Assembly: GCA_022072405.1 (NCBI GenBank)
Contig: JAJVHX010000003.1
Coordinates: forward strand, 62,001-126,000
Reading direction: 5' to 3'
From: Phycisphaerae bacterium
GTDB taxonomy: Bacteria > Planctomycetota > Phycisphaerae > UBA1845 > CAIVHJ01
DNA: 64,000 nt
Below the pieces are notes generated by a model that worked only from the letters and a program-made list of their open reading frames with translations, made no database searches and was not told where the DNA came from. Positions 9,303-18,010 of this stretch are shown in pieces (position 1 is the stretch's first letter; each line of letters starts with the position of its first letter). Position numbers and translations under genes: made by a program.

Positions 9303-9330
9303 AGAGCCGCAGGCTTTAGCCTGCGCGATG
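9303..9330 (-). repeat. REP-like palindromic repeat, copy A
   Basis: The core contains a perfect inverted repeat, GCAGGCT (9309-9315) and AGCCTGC (9318-9324), with a TT loop. Related cores occur near 17948, 18831, 19648, 45505, 47603 and 48720. Copies A and G share more than the core: both are flanked on the left by TTCAAAAT-like and on the right by AT-rich sequence. This copy lies in the gap between the PilP-like and DUF2752 genes. The rest of that gap (9256-9414) shows no gene. Confidence 0.8.
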
Positions 9331-9414
9331 TCCAAATCGCAATTTTAAAATCACCTCAAATTTATATCTGTCATTTTATTGACGGGAACTGCTGCCCACG
9401 GCTATTCTGAGGGG

Positions 9415-9921
9415 ATGACACCGGCTTCTGAATCGGTGGCCGAGAAACCACGCACCGGCCATGTTCTGGGTCCGTTACTGATACGCACCGGATTGCCTGG
9501 CGGCTGGAAATCGCGGTTGCCAGTTGTTTTTTGGCTGCTGGGGGGGCTGACTATTCTGGGCGTGGCTGGTTATCTGAACCCTCGACCGGAAGGGTTGGGT
9601 ACTCATGAGCAGCTGGGTTTACCGCCGTGCAGTATGGTGATCTACTGGGGGATCCCCTGTCCCACTTGTGGCATGACTACGGCATTTGCCTACACGGTGC
9701 GAGGCCAATGGGTGTCGGCGTTCATGGCCCAACCCTGCGGATGGCTGTTATGCGTCGCCGTGATGATGGGTGTGGTGCTGGCCATGTTGGCGCTGTTTAC
9801 GGGGGTCTATTGGCGGATCAACTGGTATCGCCTGGCACCCCTGCGTGTCGCGCTGGTGGTAATCGTCCTGCTGCTGGGAGCGTGGGGATTTCGCATTGTC
9901 GTTTATCTGGCCAGAGGCTGA
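9415..9921 (+). CDS. DUF2752 membrane protein
   Basis: The product is 168 residues from the ATG at 9415; a TTG at 9379 would add 12 residues and cannot be excluded. It has three or four hydrophobic segments and the DUF2752 hallmark CPTCGMTTAF, which sits after a first transmembrane helix and a Cys-containing loop (LGLPPCSMVIYW). The function of the family is not established. The Cys-x-x-Cys pair suggests metal or disulfide chemistry near the membrane surface, which is inference. It begins the middle block of envelope genes between the two halves of the secretion locus. Confidence 0.82.
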   Translation: MTPASESVAEKPRTGHVLGPLLIRTGLPGGWKSRLPVVFWLLGGLTILGVAGYLNPRPEGLGTHEQLGLPPCSMVIYWGIPCPTCGMTTAFAYTVRGQWVSAFMAQPCGWLLCVAVMMGVVLAMLALFTGVYWRINWYRLAPLRVALVVIVLLLGAWGFRIVVYLARG

Positions 9922-9981
9922 TCCATGAGATATACTGGGCGTGGCGTGGTCCCGATTCCAGAATGATTACTTCGATGAAGG

Positions 9982-10641
9982 ATGGTAACGATGATGCGGT
10001 CGGCCGCTCAGGTGAATCGATGGTCGGCGTTAAGTTGCTGCCTGATGCTCCTGAGTGGGGCTGTCGGCTGTAACTGGATGACCGGTTTGGCGTTGGTTCT
10101 GCCGGAACCGACCCGCAAAGTCCAGCCTGAATTTCGTGAACTCACGGGTGCGGTGACGGTGCTGGTCTGGGCCCCGCTGGAGACCATGTACGATTATCCC
10201 TATGTGCGATTGGAAGTGGCCAGTCATGTGGTGGATGAACTGCACGCCCGCTTGAAAGAGGTCCGCTGCACCGACGTCAGCCGCGTCGAGGATTATCTGG
10301 AACAGCAGACCCAGACCGTGGTCGATCCGGAGCTGGTGGGGCGCGAATTCGGCACGCGGTATCTGGTATATATTGAATTGCTGCAATTCCAGTTTCGTGA
10401 TCCCTACACCCCCGATCTGCTGCAGGGGCAGGTGCGGGCGTCGATCACCATTTACGACTTTTCCAAGCCCGATACCCCACCCCGCCGCTTCGAGTTGACT
10501 CCGATCGAAGCCACCGTACCCGGCAGTCAGCCTATTCGCTATACGCAGGCTAGCGCCGTAACCGTGCGCAAACAGACTTATGAAACCGTCGCCGGTCTAG
10601 TGGCCAAGAAATTTTACGCCTACGAAGAAAAGGTGGAATAA
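9982..10641 (+). CDS. Outer-envelope lipoprotein, hypothetical
   Basis: This 219-residue protein has a lipoprotein signal peptide. A hydrophobic stretch ends in LLSGAVGCNW, giving a lipobox with the acylated Cys at about residue 30. The mature part is soluble and begins after a short TGLALVLPEP stretch. Its central segment (VDPELVGREFGTRYLVYIEL) resembles lipoproteins that build nucleator or envelope complexes, but I cannot name a family. The ATG at 9991 is an equally good start. Its stop overlaps the start of a second lipoprotein of similar size and layout, so the two probably form a pair. A link to secretion is only positional. Confidence 0.72.
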   Translation: MVTMMRSAAQVNRWSALSCCLMLLSGAVGCNWMTGLALVLPEPTRKVQPEFRELTGAVTVLVWAPLETMYDYPYVRLEVASHVVDELHARLKEVRCTDVSRVEDYLEQQTQTVVDPELVGREFGTRYLVYIELLQFQFRDPYTPDLLQGQVRASITIYDFSKPDTPPRRFELTPIEATVPGSQPIRYTQASAVTVRKQTYETVAGLVAKKFYAYEEKVE

Positions 10642-11294
10642 TGAGCAGGCGACCGATGATCGGGGTATACCTGGCCGGGCTGCTGCCGCTGCTGGGTGGT
10701 TGCGGGCCGAAATTCGGCGCCCTGCTTTATCACATGGGTGTCGCCCGCACTGAAAAAGTCAAAGCCAGTTTCGAACTCTCCCGGGAATCGTTGCTGATTC
10801 TGGTGGATGATGACCAGGAGCTGGTGCAATGGGCGCCCGCCACCGATCTGTTAACCAACGAAGTTGCCCGGAATCTGCAGGAGAATAAAGCCGCCGGTTA
10901 TATTTTTACCAGTGAGGAAATTGACCGGGTTCGGAACGCGGATGATCAGTTTCAGCAGCGCTCGATCAGTGAGGTGGGCCAGCAGTTCGGCTCGGATCAG
11001 ATTCTGTGGGTGCAGTTGATCGATTATCAAGCCAGCCGCGAATTTGAGGACGCCTCGCGCGTCGCCCGGATCACGGTTCGCGTGAAGGTTTTTGATCCGC
11101 AGGCGGAAGTCAAAGCGGAGATGCGCCTCTGGCCGGAGAGCATGGAAGGCGAACTGGTTACCATCGAGAAGAACGCCGCCGACATTCAGAAACTCAACAC
11201 CGAAGAGGACATCGCCCGCCTGCTGATCACGGAATTGGCCCGCACGGTGGCGGAATTGTTCTACGAACATACCACTGAAGGCTTAACCCCCTGA
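10641..11294 (+). CDS. Lipoprotein, probable paralogue of the preceding one
   Basis: This 217-residue protein begins with a short signal peptide ending in the lipobox LLGGCG (Cys about residue 21). Its ATG shares its first base with the last base of the upstream stop (TAATG), so the two are translationally coupled. The mature region has the same plan as its neighbour: a conserved VGQQFGSDQILWVQLIDYQ segment, then a strand-rich half with RVARITVRVKVFDP. This suggests an ancient duplication. No catalytic motif is seen. A small beta-sheet envelope domain is likely; the function is unknown. Confidence 0.72.
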   Translation: MSRRPMIGVYLAGLLPLLGGCGPKFGALLYHMGVARTEKVKASFELSRESLLILVDDDQELVQWAPATDLLTNEVARNLQENKAAGYIFTSEEIDRVRNADDQFQQRSISEVGQQFGSDQILWVQLIDYQASREFEDASRVARITVRVKVFDPQAEVKAEMRLWPESMEGELVTIEKNAADIQKLNTEEDIARLLITELARTVAELFYEHTTEGLTP

Positions 11295-11297
11295 CCG

Positions 11298-12431
11298 GTG
11301 ATCATGTCGTTATTACTCCATGTCATAGAGGAGGCGGATGCCGGTGAACTCGGCTGGCTGTTGCTGCCGCTCCTGGAACAACTGCCGGGGCGGGGCTGGC
11401 CGCTGCAGGTCTATGGCCGACCGCTGGGCGAAGCACCGGAAGCATTGGTGAACTCGTTATTATGGCAGCGGGGTCGGCGCCCTTTTGGCAGTCAGTTGCT
11501 GGCCGCTGCGGCGATGCGCAAGCAGAGCGCCTCATCTGCAGTGCAAATGATTCATGCCTGGGGCATCGCAGCAGGCTACCAGGCATTGCGGGCGGACTGG
11601 ACGATGCCGGTCGCAGTGACTGTTTACCAGGTGGGTAGTGATACCGCGGCCCGGCGGCAATTGGCGCTTTTGCGTGATGCACCGCAGGTACAGTTTCTGG
11701 CTTTGACGAAACTGATCCGGCGTCGGCTGCTCGAAGCCGGGGTTCAACCGGAGCGCGTCGCCGTCATTTACCCGGGATACCATTTCGGTGAACTGCAACC
11801 GACGCGAATGGCGAATGAGCAACTGTCGGAAGCCGGGCGTGATTCCAGAACCATTAAACTGCTGCTGCCGAGCCTGCCGTTATCCACGGCAGAAATTCAG
11901 GCGGTGGTCTGGATGGTGGCTATTGCCAAGCGTTATGAACAGCGACTGCAATTATTCTGGCGGGGGCGTTCCGGTGATGTGCATATTATACGTCAATATG
12001 CACAGCGGCTGCCCATTGCTCCGTTCCTGAATATCCCACCTGCAACCACGAGTGATCGGGTCCTGCTGACCGCGGTGGATCTGGTCTTGTGGCCGACGGC
12101 TCGGGATATTTCGACGACGCTGCTCACTGCGGCGATGGCTGCCAATGTGCCGGTATTGGCGATCGCCGGTTATTCCGCGACGGAATTCATCGCCGAAGGA
12201 GTGAACGGTTTTCTGGTGAAGAACGATCAGCCTTTCCCCTGGGTGGAAAAATTGCTGAGCGTTCTGGCGGATCGGGTGCGGATGCGGCAGATGGCCGATG
12301 TCGCCCGAGGCCAGGCGTATGAAAATTTCAGCCGGTCTCGCTACCTGGATCAGACGCTGCTTGCCTATCGGACCCTGCTGGACGGGCGGCATATCGGAGA
12401 AACCGTGACCGCTGACCTGGTGGAAGTGTAA
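11298..12431 (+). CDS. Glycosyltransferase, GT-B fold (family 4-like)
   Basis: The 377-residue product has the two-Rossmann layout of family 4 glycosyltransferases. The C-terminal half shows PVLAIAGYSATEFIAEGVNG followed by FLVKNDQP, the usual donor-binding region. In canonical members this region begins with a Glu eight positions before the second Glu; here the first is Thr (TLLTAAMAAN) and only the second Glu is kept, so activity may be altered or the protein non-catalytic. The start is GTG at 11298, with ATG 11304 as alternative. It follows the lipoprotein pair by 3 bases. Glycosylation of a surface structure made by this locus is possible but unproven. Confidence 0.75.
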   Translation: MIMSLLLHVIEEADAGELGWLLLPLLEQLPGRGWPLQVYGRPLGEAPEALVNSLLWQRGRRPFGSQLLAAAAMRKQSASSAVQMIHAWGIAAGYQALRADWTMPVAVTVYQVGSDTAARRQLALLRDAPQVQFLALTKLIRRRLLEAGVQPERVAVIYPGYHFGELQPTRMANEQLSEAGRDSRTIKLLLPSLPLSTAEIQAVVWMVAIAKRYEQRLQLFWRGRSGDVHIIRQYAQRLPIAPFLNIPPATTSDRVLLTAVDLVLWPTARDISTTLLTAAMAANVPVLAIAGYSATEFIAEGVNGFLVKNDQPFPWVEKLLSVLADRVRMRQMADVARGQAYENFSRSRYLDQTLLAYRTLLDGRHIGETVTADLVEV

Positions 12432-12601
12432 CAATGGTAACGTCCTGTCGATATTCAGGTTGTGTTGTTGATGGACCCTGCCATTACCGCGACGGGGCCG
12501 CCGGTTAAAATGAACAGGTTGCATCCCCCGCGGCATCGGGCAATATAAGGGTATGCTCACGGGCAGGTTGCACGAGCGATGACCAGCGATTGAGGGAGCG
12601 C

Positions 12602-14275
12602 ATGGGACTGGGCGAAGTATTATTGCAGCGTGGAAAAATCTCCACTGAACAGCTGGAGGCGGCGCGGTCGGCGGCGCTGGGTCCGGATGAACCGATCGAA
12701 AAAGCGCTGGTGCGGATGGGTTTCGTGGATGAGTTAAGCGTGCTGGAAGTGCTGGGTGAACAGCTTTCCCTGCCGCTGGTTGATCTCAGTAATCTGACCA
12801 TCGATCCGACTCTCTTCAAGCAGGTACCCGCCAAACTGGTTCATCGCTACGGATTTCTACCGATTGCCATCCATAACGGCACGATCACCGTAGCCACCTC
12901 CAAGCCATATGATATGCAGGCTATCGACAATCTGCGCATGGCCACCCACAAGCGCATCGAGATTGCTCTTGCCCCGGAAGCGGAGATCAACCGGCTGATC
13001 AAACAGCATTACGGCGTGGGCGGCTCGACGGTGGAGGAGATGGTTGGCGAGCAATCGGAGGTGGAGATCCTCAGCGACTCGATCGACGAAGCGGGCGATG
13101 CGATCGATCAGGCTCAGGAAGCCACCGTCGTCAAACTGGTCAATGAAATTCTGCTGGAAGCGATTCGCGACCGGGCGACCGACGTGCATATCGAACCCTA
13201 TGAGCGTCATCTGATGATCCGCTATCGCATCGACGGCGTGCTGCAGGTGGCTCCGGTGCCGCCGGCGATTCAGCGCTTTCAGGCGGCGATCATCAGCCGC
13301 ATCAAAATCCTCTCAAGCCTGAACATCGCCGAAAAGCGTCTGCCCCAGGACGGCGGTTTCAAAATTCGCACCCAGGGGCGCGAGATCGACGTGCGCGTCA
13401 GCATCATTCCGACGCCGTTTGGTGAGGCGGTGGTGATGCGTATTCTGGACAAACAATCCACGTTGCTTTCGTTGCGCAACCTGGGCATGGACGGCGAGGT
13501 CTATGACCTGTTCGAGACGCTGATTAGCAAGCCGCACGGCATTATCCTGGTCACCGGCCCGACCGGCAGCGGCAAAACGACGACGCTTTATTCAGCGCTC
13601 AACCTGATCAAGTCCGACGCAATCAAGATTCTGACCATCGAAGACCCGATCGAATATTATCTCGAAGGCATTAACCAGGTGCAGGTCAATCACAAGATCG
13701 GGCTGGATTTCGCTCGCGGCTTGCGCAGCTTTCTGCGCCACGACCCGGATGTGATTCTGGTCGGTGAAATCCGCGACAAGGAAACAGCCGAGGTGGCGAT
13801 CAATGCCTCGCTTACCGGCCACCTCGTTTTCAGCACGCTGCATACCAATGACGCAGTGACCGCCAACACCCGCCTGCTCGACATGGGTGTGGAACCCTTC
13901 CTGATCAGCAGTACGATCGAAGGGGTGCTGGCTCAGCGACTGGTGCGCACCATCTGCAAACATTGTCGCAAGTCGATCGACGCTGATCGGGACCGCCTGC
14001 CCGCCGATTTCGAGTTGGGGCGCGGCGAAACGATTTACCAGGGCGTCGGCTGCCGGAATTGCCGCGGTACAGGTTACGCTGGGCGGCTGGGGATTTTTGA
14101 ACTGCTCACCTTCAGCGACGAATTGCGCGAACTGGTCGTGCAGCGGGCGTCCGCCAATATTCTGCTCAAAGAAGCGGTCCGGAACGGTCTGCAGCTTTTG
14201 CGTCACGACGGCTGGGACAAAGTACGCGCCGGCCTGACCACCATCGAAGAGGTCCTCCGCGTCACCAAAGCCTGA
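12602..14275 (+). CDS. Type II secretion/type IV pilus assembly ATPase (second copy)
   Basis: This is a second GspE/PilB-type ATPase of 557 residues from the ATG at 12602. That start is supported by GAGGG five bases upstream; a TTG at 12590 is less likely. It has an MshEN N-domain (about 1-140), Walker A GPTGSGKT at 319-326, Walker B VILVGEIRD near 384-392, a His box STLHTND at 411-417, and zinc pairs CKHC (452-455) and CRNC (484-487). All motor motifs are intact. It is clearly diverged from the copy at 3270, so this is not a recent duplication. It heads the type II secretion half of the locus, although the minus-strand gene 14321-15571 separates it from its platform protein at 16105. Confidence 0.95.
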   Translation: MGLGEVLLQRGKISTEQLEAARSAALGPDEPIEKALVRMGFVDELSVLEVLGEQLSLPLVDLSNLTIDPTLFKQVPAKLVHRYGFLPIAIHNGTITVATSKPYDMQAIDNLRMATHKRIEIALAPEAEINRLIKQHYGVGGSTVEEMVGEQSEVEILSDSIDEAGDAIDQAQEATVVKLVNEILLEAIRDRATDVHIEPYERHLMIRYRIDGVLQVAPVPPAIQRFQAAIISRIKILSSLNIAEKRLPQDGGFKIRTQGREIDVRVSIIPTPFGEAVVMRILDKQSTLLSLRNLGMDGEVYDLFETLISKPHGIILVTGPTGSGKTTTLYSALNLIKSDAIKILTIEDPIEYYLEGINQVQVNHKIGLDFARGLRSFLRHDPDVILVGEIRDKETAEVAINASLTGHLVFSTLHTNDAVTANTRLLDMGVEPFLISSTIEGVLAQRLVRTICKHCRKSIDADRDRLPADFELGRGETIYQGVGCRNCRGTGYAGRLGIFELLTFSDELRELVVQRASANILLKEAVRNGLQLLRHDGWDKVRAGLTTIEEVLRVTKA

Positions 14276-14320
14276 TGCGTCCTGTTTACCCTCAGCAAAT
14301 TTTCGATAATTCAATATCCA

Positions 14321-15571
14321 TCAGGGCAACGGCTGCCAGGCAGCAATCGGTTGATTATCCAGTAAGCCGCCCGGCGTAGTAACCTGGCCACCGGCAATTA
14401 ATTGGCCGTCGTATTCCATCACCGCCCAGACCCAATTTCCCAACCCGGCATCGAAGGACTGCCAACTGATTCCGTCCCAGCGGGCAATACGCAACTCACC
14501 GGTTTCGAGTACTTCAAAAGCCCCAGCTGCCACGAGCATTCCCTGATAAGTGGTCAAGGCATAAGTATTGGAATTGCGACCGTCGGCCAGCGCCTGCCAC
14601 GCGGTTCCATTCCAACGGGCGATATGATTGACAGAAGTTCCGTCAGCATTGAGGAACCAGCCCGCCGCCACCAACTCATCGTCATACACCGTCAAGGCGA
14701 GGATGAGATTATCCGTACCGCTGTTCAACGGCTGCCAGCCTGATCCATCCCACTGGGCGATGTTATTCACGGTCAAGTCGCCGGCGGTATCGAATTCTCC
14801 TCCGGCCATCAGGCGATCGTTGTACACCGTGAGTGCATAGATATCGCCGGCGGGTCCATCGGTTGTCTCTCCGAGGGCAGCCCATTCGGCGCCATTCCAC
14901 CGGGCGATCTTCTGGATCAGCGTTTCACCGGAGAGAGTAAAAGTTCCTCCGGCGATCAGCTCGCCGTTATAAAGAGCCAGCGCCCGCACCGGAAGATCCA
15001 GCCCCTCGCCCATGGGGTGCCAGCTCAGCCCGTCCCACTGGGCTATGTTATGGACCATCTCTCCATTGGTGGTTTCGAAGTCGCCGGCAGCAATCAATGT
15101 ATTGTTATAAACGATTACCGCATAGATGGTGGCGAACTCTTCATCAATACCTGTTCCCAGCGCCTGCCAGGTGGAACCGTTCCAGCGCGCGATGTTATTG
15201 GCGGTTCCCCCGTCGGCTGCAAAATTAAATTGACCAGCAGCGATCAGATCACCATCAAACTGGGTCAGCGCCAGTACCCTGGGAAACGATCCACCGATAC
15301 CGGTACCCAGCGACTGCCAGCTGCCATCCGCATCGCCCGAGCCGTTGTCACTGTTATCATTTTCACCACTGGTGTTATCATTCGGTGCAGCGCTATTGTC
15401 ATTGCTGTTCTGGTTGGAGGACGCGTCGTTGTCATTGTTCCCGCCACCACCAGGCGCGCCGGAGCAACCGCCAACAGCGACCAGTGCGAATCCACCGACG
15501 ATCACGGACAGTCTGAGCAGATGATTGAGCGGATTAATGATTTTGCAGTAACCGACCTGAGGAATGTCCAT
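14321..15571 (-). CDS. Lipoprotein with beta-propeller-like repeats
   Basis: This 416-residue protein runs against all its neighbours. A hydrophobic segment ends in the lipobox VAVGGCSG (Cys about residue 36). A low-complexity linker of Asn, Asp, Ser and Gly (about 40-85) follows, and then roughly nine repeats of about 38 residues. Each repeat has the plan IARWNG-x-x-WQALG, then ALxxYxxxLIAAGxF. Such repeats usually fold as a kelch-like propeller and bind protein or glycan. It is presumably anchored in the outer membrane and surface-exposed. Its insertion between the ATPase and platform genes breaks the operon, so it may have arrived later (inference). Confidence 0.82.
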   Translation of the reverse strand: MDIPQVGYCKIINPLNHLLRLSVIVGGFALVAVGGCSGAPGGGGNNDNDASSNQNSNDNSAAPNDNTSGENDNSDNGSGDADGSWQSLGTGIGGSFPRVLALTQFDGDLIAAGQFNFAADGGTANNIARWNGSTWQALGTGIDEEFATIYAVIVYNNTLIAAGDFETTNGEMVHNIAQWDGLSWHPMGEGLDLPVRALALYNGELIAGGTFTLSGETLIQKIARWNGAEWAALGETTDGPAGDIYALTVYNDRLMAGGEFDTAGDLTVNNIAQWDGSGWQPLNSGTDNLILALTVYDDELVAAGWFLNADGTSVNHIARWNGTAWQALADGRNSNTYALTTYQGMLVAAGAFEVLETGELRIARWDGISWQSFDAGLGNWVWAVMEYDGQLIAGGQVTTPGGLLDNQPIAAWQPLP

Positions 15572-16104
15572 AAGCTGAAATCCTTAATTCTGTGGTTTGG
15601 AAGGGGTATTCATCCGGACCGATTTCACGCTCAGGATAATGAAAATGAAGCTGATTGGGTAGTATCAATCACGCCTCGTTATTCAACAGGAGTTCAAAGA
15701 ACTGACAAGTGACATAATCGATTGGTACTGAGCAGATTACGATGATGGTTGTTCCCGGCTTCCTGAGATATTAAATGGCGTTCTTTTCCTGCAATTAAAG
15801 CCGAGGGTGGTGTGTAGAAGAAACTGACCAGACCCGGGTCGCAAATTACCGGAAAAATCGGGTTATTACGATGGGATTTCTTTGCAATAAGTATTTGTCG
15901 GAGTTAAGGTAATAGCAATGTTGGTCAGGATGGCCGGCGGGAATAACCCGCAGATCAGGAGGGTCAGGCAGTTTAGTAGTCAGAAGCCCTCCGAAAAAAC
16001 ATCTTAGTCCGATAAATCCCACCGGCTAACAACAGATTGTGTAATGATTTTCATGCATCTACCAGTGGATGCTGGTAGAGCATAGTGACGCGGACGAGTT
16101 GATC
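15572..16104. other. Intergenic region of about 530 bp with two hairpins, no gene seen
   Basis: No convincing coding sequence is present between the lipoprotein gene start and the platform gene. Two inverted repeats lie close together: GCGGG/CCCGC at 15937-15941 and 15947-15951 with a 5-base loop, and GGAGGG/CCCTCC at 15958-15963 and 15987-15992. The second is followed by GAAAAAAC, not a T-run, so it does not look like a plus-strand terminator. The region is divergent: the lipoprotein promoter and the promoter for the type II secretion half must both lie here. I do not recognise a riboswitch class. Confidence 0.4.
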
Positions 16105-17310
16105 ATGCCGACCTTTACTTACCGAGCGATGAGCAGCACTGGCCAGGCGAGCAACGGCACGCTGGTGGCGGAGAATCAGCAGGCGGCGCTGGCCTTGTTG
16201 CAGGAGCGGGCGCTCTTTCCGGTGGAGGTGAAGGAAGGCGGGGAGTCAAAGAAAGCTTCGTTGTTGGGGCGACAACGGGCTATCAAGGTTCGTCACCTGA
16301 CCATGTTCTACGGGCAACTCGCGGATCTGCTGCGGGCCGGCGTGCCGGTGTTGCGGGCGCTGGATGTGCTTGCCCGGCAATCATCGAATCCGATGCTGGC
16401 CGAAATGGTGCGTGAGATTCGCGAGGATGTAGCGGGCGGTATGAGCCTGGCCGATGCGATGGAGAAACACCCGCGAGCCTTTCGCGATTTGCATGTGGCC
16501 ATGGTGCGGGCGGGAGAGCGCGGCGGATTTCTGGAAGAGGTGCTGGGGCGGATTGCCATATTCACGGAGCGAGAAGACGAGTTACGCAACAAACTGGTCG
16601 GTTCGATGATCTACCCCGCTATCCTGGTGACGGTGGGCACTTCGCTGATCGTGGTGCTGCTGACCGTGGTGGTGCCGCAGTTGCGGAAGTTTATTGAACG
16701 GGCGGATCCGAATATTCTGACCCGGGTGGTGTTCGCGTTGTGTGATGTGTTGCGGGAGTATGGTGTTTTTCTGGCGGCGGGATTGGCGGTGGTGATCATG
16801 CTGCTGGTGATGATGGGTCGCAGCGATGCTGGCCGGCAGAAAATAGATCAATGGAAATTGCGCGTGCCGGTGCTGGGTAAAACGCTGGTGATGATCGCCC
16901 TCTGTCGTTTCTGCCGGATTCTCGGAACCATGCTGGCCAGCGGCGTGCCGATTCTGCAGGCGTTGCGCATTTCGCGAGATTCGATGGGCAACCGGCTGCT
17001 GCAGGAGGAAGTTGATAAAGCCACCGACAACGTGCAGAAGGGGGGCATGATTGCCCAGACCTTCAGCAAGTGCGTTTATTTCCCGCTCGATATCGTGGAC
17101 ATGATTGCCGTGGCAGAGGAAAGTAACAAACTGGAGAACGTGCTGGTGCAGGTGGCGGATACCAATGAGACGCGTACCGCCCGGATGATCGATATGGGGG
17201 TGCGGCTGATCGAGCCGATCCTGCTGGTGGTGATGGCAGGGGTGATCGCGATCATCGCCATGGCGCTACTGGTGCCCATCCTGACCATGAGTTCGAAGAT
17301 GAAGATGTGA
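16105..17310 (+). CDS. Inner-membrane platform protein, GspF/PilC family (second copy)
   Basis: This 401-residue platform protein starts at the ATG at 16105, giving the family-typical MPTFTYRAMSSTGQ. A start at 16069 would only add residues unlike the family. It has two T2SSF domains (about 60-185 and 260-385) and membrane segments near 170-195, 220-245 and 370-395. GERGGFLEEVLGRIA and AEESNKLENVLVQVAD are the repeat hallmarks. It should work with the ATPase at 12602. The major pseudopilin gene follows after 128 bases. The length and order GspF-GspG-GspH-I-J-K-L-M match classical type II secretion operons. Confidence 0.95.
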   Translation: MPTFTYRAMSSTGQASNGTLVAENQQAALALLQERALFPVEVKEGGESKKASLLGRQRAIKVRHLTMFYGQLADLLRAGVPVLRALDVLARQSSNPMLAEMVREIREDVAGGMSLADAMEKHPRAFRDLHVAMVRAGERGGFLEEVLGRIAIFTEREDELRNKLVGSMIYPAILVTVGTSLIVVLLTVVVPQLRKFIERADPNILTRVVFALCDVLREYGVFLAAGLAVVIMLLVMMGRSDAGRQKIDQWKLRVPVLGKTLVMIALCRFCRILGTMLASGVPILQALRISRDSMGNRLLQEEVDKATDNVQKGGMIAQTFSKCVYFPLDIVDMIAVAEESNKLENVLVQVADTNETRTARMIDMGVRLIEPILLVVMAGVIAIIAMALLVPILTMSSKMKM

Positions 17311-17438
17311 AGAAGAGAGCGGTGCGTCAGTGAGCGGGTCATCTGAAAATATAGAAAATCATCAGAGGCTGGGTGAAGGTTGATCAGGGATGGAAAGAGT
17401 AAAAACGGATTTCAGATTTGATTATTGGAGAATAGCAG

Positions 17439-17873
17439 ATGAAAAGAACAACGATGTATCGACGGGGTGGTTTCACGTTGCTGGAAGTGATGCTGGTGAT
17501 CGGCATCCTGGCGATGCTGGCGGTCTTTGTGGTACCGGCGTTTCTGGGGCAGCGGGAAAAGGCCAATGAAGGGACGGCGCAGTCCATGGTGGGGCCTTCC
17601 GGACCGGTGGCGACGGCGCTGGGGCTGTTCTTCAACGACTTCGGTAAATACCCGGAGCGGTTGAAAGACCTGATCGAAAAGCCCGACTACGTCCCGGAAA
17701 ATTTCAAATGGAAGCCCTATATGGAGACGCTGGAATTCAAGGATCCCTGGGGCAATGAACTGGTCTATCTGCAACCCGGCAAGGTGCATGAGGACGGTTA
17801 TGATCTGCTCAGCATGGGGCCGGACGGCAAAGAAGGCACCGATGACGACGTGACCAATTTCAAGAAGGAATAA
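17439..17873 (+). CDS. gspG: Major pseudopilin GspG-like
   Basis: This 144-residue prepilin has a short basic leader cleaved at G11/F12. FTLLEVMLVIGILAMLAVFV supplies the Glu+5 and the assembly helix. The C-terminal half shows GspG features: DPWGNELVYL and the acidic calcium-site segment GPDGKEGTDDD. It is the most regular of the pseudopilins here and the only one with a conventional short leader. It is probably the main subunit of the pseudopilus pushed by the ATPase/platform pair. The prepilin peptidase needed for cleavage is not encoded in the window. Confidence 0.95.
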   Translation: MKRTTMYRRGGFTLLEVMLVIGILAMLAVFVVPAFLGQREKANEGTAQSMVGPSGPVATALGLFFNDFGKYPERLKDLIEKPDYVPENFKWKPYMETLEFKDPWGNELVYLQPGKVHEDGYDLLSMGPDGKEGTDDDVTNFKKE

Positions 17874-17890
17874 GCGGGTATGAATTCAGC

Positions 17891-18010
17891 ATGATGAATG
17901 GCGAAATACGAAATTTCAGAACTGTATTTTCCCTCCGGTGTATCACCGGGCGGGCTGAAGTCCGCGGCTCTTTGTTTCGGAATTCTGATTTTGCTATTCG
18001 TAATTCTCAT
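17891..18010 (+). repeat. Composite inverted-repeat element in prepilin leader, copy B
   Basis: A REP-like core at about 17948-17973 (GGGCTGAAGTCCGCGGCTC) is flanked by arms of CGAAATACGAAATT type on the left and GCTATTCGTAATTC type on the right. These arms are roughly complementary to each other. The whole element is translated in frame as the leader of the GspH-like protein. Similar composites lie at the starts of the next two pseudopilin genes. Confidence 0.7.

Noticed and set aside
15937..15992. Cyclic-di-GMP riboswitch before the second platform gene
   Set aside because: The conserved core bases of known c-di-GMP aptamers are not found; only simple stems are seen.
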